From Nanobdellota archaeon (lineage in GTDB: Archaea > Nanobdellota > Nanobdellia > Pacearchaeales > GW2011-AR1): 32,023 nucleotides of DNA. The notes beneath the pieces are model-generated. The model saw nothing but the letters and a program-made list of their open reading frames with translations. It ran no database searches and was not told where the DNA came from. This document shows, one piece after another, positions 31,522 through 32,023 of this stretch; the stretch's first letter is position 1, and the number at the start of each line of letters is the position of its first letter. The stretch lies in the NCBI GenBank assembly GCA_030647095.1, contig JAUSKH010000077.1:1-32023 (forward strand), written 5' to 3'. The translations under genes were made by a program, and so were the position numbers.

Positions 31522-31530
31522 ATATATAAA
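31522..31530 (-). promoter_or_regulatory. TATA box of the 45-residue gene
   Basis: TTTATATAT on the minus strand, 5' end 29 nt before the ATG at 31501. Confidence 0.6.
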
Positions 31531-31606
31531 GATTGTTGTACTGAAAAAATAACTAAAAATATAACATGCTCAATAGATTTAAATATCATAAAAGGATATA
31601 ACTGGG

Positions 31607-31849
31607 ATGGCCTCACAACTTGCACTGCTCCCTTTTTTAATCATATTTATCCTAATAATAGCAATCATAATTATACTTGCCATCATTTTCTGGATATGGA
31701 TGATTGTAGATTGCGCACAACGCAAGTTCAAAAACGAAACAGAAAAAATAGTTTGGATAATTGTAATCACTCTAGCCTCCTGGATTGGGTCATTAATATA
31801 TTATTTTGTAATTAAGGTAGCTAATCCTAAAGGAATATCAAATCCTTGA
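31607..31849 (+). CDS. PLDc_N-like two-TM membrane protein
   Basis: 80 residues. Two hydrophobic helices flank WMIVDCAQRKFKNETEKIVW, the signature of the phospholipase D/cardiolipin synthase N-terminal (PLDc_N) family: helix, D-C-x-x-R, loop, then W-I-x-V-I and Y-Y-F-V. It has no catalytic HKD domain. Usually a stand-alone small membrane protein of unknown role. TTTAAATAT starts 29 nt before the ATG. Confidence 0.75.
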   Translation: MASQLALLPFLIIFILIIAIIIILAIIFWIWMIVDCAQRKFKNETEKIVWIIVITLASWIGSLIYYFVIKVANPKGISNP

Positions 31850-31876
31850 ATTTGTCTTTGGGACTTTTGGATGCAT

Positions 31877-31962
31877 GAAAATTCCTCTTGATTTTGGAAT
31901 TTTCTGCACAGAGAATTGTAATGTTAAGAGCAATTCTCTTGCTTCAGGAATGAAATTCCTGA
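31877..31962. repeat. Triple hairpin at the window's right end (copy D of the GAGAAT family)
   Basis: Three successive perfect stems: GAAAATTCC/GGAATTTTC (31877-31885, 31896-31904), AGAGAATTG/CAATTCTCT (31910-31918, 31931-31939) and TCAGGAAT/ATTCCTGA (31944-31951, 31955-31962). The order and the CACAGAGAATT word resemble copy A. It lies 28 bp after the PLDc_N gene stop. Confidence 0.6.
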
Positions 31963-32023
31963 GAGTGCTCAAAATGAGTAGATTCATCAAGCATCTTGAC
32001 ATCAACAAAATAAAACAAATAAA

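Overview
The window reads as a gene-dense, AT-rich archaeal chromosome segment, most likely from a DPANN lineage (Woesearchaeota/Pacearchaeota-like; the lineage is inferred from gene content). Archaeal markers are RNA polymerase subunit L, RadB, a Hef-type helicase, archaeal GlyRS, a DUF5679 zinc-ribbon protein, a PRC-barrel protein and a tRNA-Arg whose intron has a canonical bulge-helix-bulge. Most genes have a TATA box (TTTAAATA or TTTATATA) whose 5' end lies 27-31 nt, usually exactly 29 nt, before the start codon. This implies largely leaderless transcription, and I used it to choose starts.

Layout. 1-3056: a transketolase N-terminal subunit truncated at its 3' end, and an 808-residue AAA+ ATPase. 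3100-4751: two genes (a small membrane protein and the ThpR/LigT phosphodiesterase), each interrupted after codon 6 or 7 by a ~70-bp TA-flanked hairpin element. 4752-7091: a KaiC/RAD55-like ATPase and two exported or membrane proteins. 7138-9355: Hef split into adjacent nuclease and helicase genes. 9390-9946: a MazF/ribbon-helix-helix toxin-antitoxin pair with a perfect palindromic operator. 10158-12490: an M50-like membrane protein without HExxH, a PRC-barrel protein and a RelA/SpoT-domain protein with three upstream iterons. 12969-14609: three tandem paralogous membrane proteins. 14612-15448: an antitoxin remnant and an MNT/HEPN pair. 15662-19474: two coiled-coil proteins and a PilB/ArlI-type secretion ATPase. 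19476-23915: a 1479-residue LamG/Ig-like surface protein. 23947-25936: a host gene apparently broken in three by two PIN-type toxin-antitoxin modules. 26076-31849: radB, rpoL, a LAGLIDADG endonuclease running into an intron-bearing tRNA-Arg, tRNA-Cys, DUF5679, glyS and small proteins.

Two themes stand out. The first is a set of small non-autonomous elements: TA-flanked hairpin elements with 10-bp terminal inverted repeats, a separate double-hairpin intergenic family, and toxin-antitoxin modules nested in another gene. Two of the hairpin elements sit in genes at almost the same distance from the start codon, in the same orientation and codon phase, and both downstream reading frames are undamaged. 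The second is a possible surface or type IV pilus-like machine: secretion ATPase, KaiC-like ATPase, coiled-coil cytoplasmic proteins, tandem membrane proteins, and two membrane proteins sharing a cytoplasmic helical repeat with each other.
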